Shown here one piece after another: positions 60,750-64,000 of a DNA stretch of 64,000 nt; position 1 is the first letter of the stretch; each line of letters starts with the position of its first letter. The translations under genes were made by a program, and so were the position numbers. The DNA is taken from the NCBI RefSeq assembly GCF_007655135.1, contig NC_045128.1, forward strand, positions 2,294,001 through 2,358,000. The letters run 5' to 3'. The DNA is from Punica granatum. Its lineage: Eukaryota > Streptophyta > Magnoliopsida > Myrtales > Lythraceae. The notes under the pieces are model-generated. The model made no database searches. It saw only the letters and a list, made by a program, of their open reading frames with translations, and was not told the DNA's origin.

Positions 60750-63427
60750 TCAATCCACTTCTTCACCAGATGCTGACGTTGGCACAGATTGAGAAACTTC
60801 AGTTGGCTCGGCACGATCATCCGATTTCTCTCTTTCAGAATGCTCAAACTCCCCATTTACTGGTTCCTCTGAAGATGTCGGAGCTGCTTTGTCTACGGAT
60901 TGTATATCAGAATCCAAGGGCTCCTTAGTAGCTGAGGAGGAATTTTCACTGCCCCCAGGATTAGTAGTGGCCTTCGCATGGGGGGTTGAAGCCAACCATA
61001 CAAACTGCAGGTAGTGGCCTTCCCAGGATTTACAGTTGAGGAATGCCCTCTCAGCAGTTTGCCGGTCTCTGAAACCTACCCGAGCGCAGCAGCTCTTCAC
61101 TGTCTCAGATCTGTTCGGATCGCCATGAGCTTCTGTATCTTCCAACTCCACAACAGTCAGATCACCATAGGATGAGAAGTGTTCTTTTAGGGCAGCAACC
61201 TAACAGGCAACATATTAACTCATTGATAAGTTTTCTTCAGGAGATTGTTCTCAATGCTCATTTTCGAAGTCGAGTATGCATGGGATGGAACAAAATGCAT
61301 TTCCAAAATAGCTCTCTGAAAACTAGTATATGGCACAGAGAGAGGAGAGAGAGAGAGAATTACATTTGCTAAACCAGGGGGCAGTGGCGGAAGGATCCTA
61401 AATGTTGCAGGCCGGTTGTCCAATTTGTATCTGTTCGGGGAAAAAGGCATCGCCAGATGTGCTAAAGGACGAGAATGCCGCTTCAAGCTAGATTCCTGTG
61501 AACCCATGATCGAGTTTGCATCGGATTTACCAGGCACAATGTTGTCCGGCAACTTGGTTTTATTATCCATTTTGTCCTCGCATGAAGTAGCAATATTATC
61601 AGCATCAGAAGGCCTTGGAGTTGGAACAGCGGAATCAGATCGTGGAGTGGCTGCTTTGTTTGGGTCAGAAGCCAGTTCGACTTTCTGTCTCTTTGAAATT
61701 TGCTCGGCCACATCCTCATCCTTGACTCCAGTAGCCTGCATAGTTTTTGTGCATGAGATTGGCAACAGAGCGAACTAAAGAATTCTAAAGCTACCCAGAC
61801 ACACTATTGATAAGTTGCCTAATAAAACTTAAAAGATGCCATCCATCCATATAGGATCTTGACAATATCATCAATGTTCACTTCTGGAACTCAATGCAAA
61901 AAGCTCAGAAATTGGCATTGGGCAGCAAGGGTCGCTTTTATCTGCTACGTTGGTTTTTATTGTAATCCTTGAGCATAATAACCTCATCTGACTTAAGAAA
62001 ATGCCCCTCATTTTCAGTAGAGTGCAGAATCAGGTGGTCCGGGGGGGGGGGGGGGGGGGGGGAGACATTTATCTTGCATGAAGAAAACATGCCTTCGTGA
62101 CAAGTGTTGATATATTGTCAATCATCTTAAACCCTCTCAACGGACCTCCATTTTATCGAAAATGTTATCACAAGAAAACCGTTTAACAGGACAAACTAAA
62201 AATAAAACTAGGACAGACCTGTTTTGCAAGTTTATCCAACTGCCGCTTGAAGTCGCTCCGTTTCCGGTCCAGCATTTCTTGCTTCTTGCGAAGCTCTTCC
62301 TTCAATTGCTCCAACTCCAACTTCTTTTGCAAAGGAGATGGAACCTTTGGGCTACTAGCAGCAGGCAATTTAGATTGGTCGCCATGAGAAGCAGAAGTAT
62401 CGCGTGATGGAACATCACCAGCCTTTGGAGCAGCAGGCTGGATATTGTCTTTCCCTCTACTGGGAATAGACAAAGCAGTTGGAATTGAACTAGAAGTTGC
62501 ACCACGGGGAGTTGAAGATACACCAGCAACACCATTTATTCCATCATCCACTATACTATCACGATTAGCCCACCAAAGTTTGATGAAGCGATTACCCATC
62601 ACAGCATCAGGTGCCTTTAGAGCAGCTTCTGCCTCCTCCCTCTTTGAGAACTGAACAAAAGCCCGTTCACTGTTTGTTGGAATGTAAATGTCAATAACCT
62701 TCCCGAATTTCTGAAAGTGAGCAAGAAGAGCATCCCTTCTATTGTTCTTTTGCGGAATGCCATTGACAAATAAAGTACGCAATGCCTTTTGAGTTGGCTT
62801 TCTCGTCAAGCGCATGGTATCACTTTGTGCCCTGGATGAATCTAGAGCTTTAGGGTCGGCATCCTCAGCCATAACCTTCTTTCCACGGTTGGAATTGCCT
62901 GGACCGTTGCCTAAAGCCTCCTGATTTCCTGCAACCTCATTTCGACCATTATCTGAAGTACCCATTCTCATTGAAGTTTTCCCTTTCGAACTTCCAATTC
63001 TTCCCCAGATAGATGAACTTGTGCTCTGCGAACCAACAGGAAGAGCAGTTCTGTCTTGCCTTTCAAAAGCAGCAGCTTCATTCATCTGGTTTTCGGAAGC
63101 ATCACCATTAGACAAGGATACAGCTTCATCAACTGGGGACGAGCGTAGAGCAACGAGAGCAGATGATGTTTCTGGACCATTATTATTCCACAGCGGTTGA
63201 TCAGGATCATAGAGATCAGCTCCAGCAGCATTAGCAGGCTCGGAATATGCTGATTTGAAAACCACATCGTCAGCCACTCCATGTTTACCATTTCTGCTGT
63301 GTGTTCCTTTGCTATTCAACATTGAAGTTGAGGCTGCACCAACAGAAGGAAGAGGTCCAGGAATGGCAGGTGCTCCCAGTATGGATCCACTTGAAAGTGA
63401 TACAGGAAGGTTGAATTGTGATAGGCT
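60750..63427 (-). CDS. RBM26/27-like RNA-binding protein, C-terminal part (continues past window)
   Basis: Minus-strand exons 63427-62219, 61735-61364 and 61199-60750 (stop at 60750), all phase 0, giving 403, 124 and 149 codons. The first carries an RRM (RTLFVNGIPQKNN, GKVIDIYIPTNSERAFVQF, FIKLWWANRD) and then a coiled coil (LQKKLELEQLKEELRKKQEM). A second RRM spans exons two and three (ATFRILPPLPPGLANVAAL, SYGDLTVVELED, ARVGFRDRQTAERAF). The C-tail is acidic and rich in S/E. This layout matches plant CCCH zinc-finger proteins of the RBM26/27 type (Arabidopsis C3H41-like), probably acting in nuclear RNA processing or decay. The CCCH finger and N-terminus would lie to the right of the window. 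The segment 63428-64000 appears to be intron. No lesion is seen. Confidence 0.85.
62041..62062. repeat. Homopolymer of 22 G in an intron
   Basis: An uninterrupted run of 22 guanines in the intron between 61735 and 62219 of the RRM-protein gene. Confidence 0.95.
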
Positions 63428-64000
63428 CTGCAGATCAAAATGCACTAAGTGATTTTCCAAAATCCCCAAATAAACGATAAAGAAAAACAAGCATAGCTCA
63501 GGCAGAGCAATTGAGAGTGCAAGCATATCTAACATAATTATACACGACAAATGTGGTAAAACAAGCAATACTACTCATTTGTTTTGGCCGCAGAAGATGC
63601 AAAGAATCCCCGCAACATAAGCAAGCAAAGTTCCTAAAATACGATCCCAAATAAAATGGCATCCCTAATTAATCAGCAGGATGAGAACCTAAAGTACATT
63701 GTCTAAAAAAATATTTCCTCTTTTTACTAAAGAAGCAATAATAACACAAGACAAGTAAAGTCAAAATAATGGATCAGGTAGTTGACCCTGCATGCTTTGA
63801 GCTACTCCTGATAAGACTAAGCATGCTGAATGTGTCGTGAGAATTTCACAGGCGTTTTTCCAAAAAATAGAGGAGACGCTATTACAAGATTGACTATTCC
63901 TACGAAGAGGTTCTAGCATAAAGCAAAATCTATCACGGCAGAAGCAAATACATGAAAAGCCAAAATAAATTGTAGTGGATTATAAAAATTGGTTCTTATA

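Noticed and set aside
1..64000. A new multi-gene defence, metabolic or symbiotic system
   Set aside because: The intact genes (F-box, S2P, GT14, raffinose synthase, RRM protein) belong to separate, known plant families with no sign of linked function. The unusual signal here is structural.

Overview
The window is nuclear DNA of a flowering plant, most likely a eudicot. The evidence is spliced genes with GT-AG introns, AT-rich introns and spacers, an LTR retrotransposon primed by initiator tRNA-Met, hAT and PIF/Harbinger elements, and plant-specific gene families (F-box/FBD, raffinose synthase, plant GT14). I cannot name the species from sequence alone. No prokaryotic, viral or CRISPR feature is present.

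Five genes look functional, and each was rebuilt here with phase-consistent splice sites: an F-box/FBD gene (minus, 2445-4737, 450 aa, with a 14-codon first exon); a site-2 protease homologue (plus, 26700-29896, ten exons, 542 aa); a Core-2/I-branching GT14 glycosyltransferase (minus, 31140-34747, ten exons, 372 aa); a raffinose synthase-type galactosyltransferase (plus, 56391-59634, four exons, 780 aa); and the C-terminal part of an RBM26/27-like RRM protein (minus, from 60750, running off the right edge).

The rest is mainly mobile DNA and broken genes. From left to right: one arm of a 2.2-2.3 kb inverted duplication (1-2215); the F-box gene; a decayed satellite-like repeat (about 5.7-6.9 kb); halves of a PHD/MBD-like chromatin gene and of arginyl-tRNA synthetase (7.5-11.0 kb); a decayed PIF/Harbinger transposase (12.1-13.9 kb); a nearly pristine 6,539-bp Copia element (14288-20826); a deleted hAT transposon touching it (20840-22626); an isolated exon of a phosphopantothenate-cysteine ligase-like gene; the convergent protease and glycosyltransferase genes; the other arm of the duplication (about 36.9-39.2 kb); an XPG/UVH3 5-prime fragment; the missing halves of the PHD/MBD and ArgRS genes (41.8-45.1 kb); a small hAT element with a perfect 8-bp target duplication; a NAALADase-like fragment; a 1.7-kb non-autonomous LTR element; AT-rich spacer; and the raffinose synthase and RRM genes.

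The main result is structural. Two unrelated genes are each cut in an intron, and the halves lie about 33 kb apart in opposite orientations. Re-inverting one segment (left end in 8979-9486, right end in 42685-42813) rejoins both genes in the correct exon order and splice phase. So a single inversion, or a mis-oriented assembly block, explains both. Both genes also carry stops and frameshifts, which favours an old real event. I found no new multi-gene system; the novelty here is the rearrangement history.
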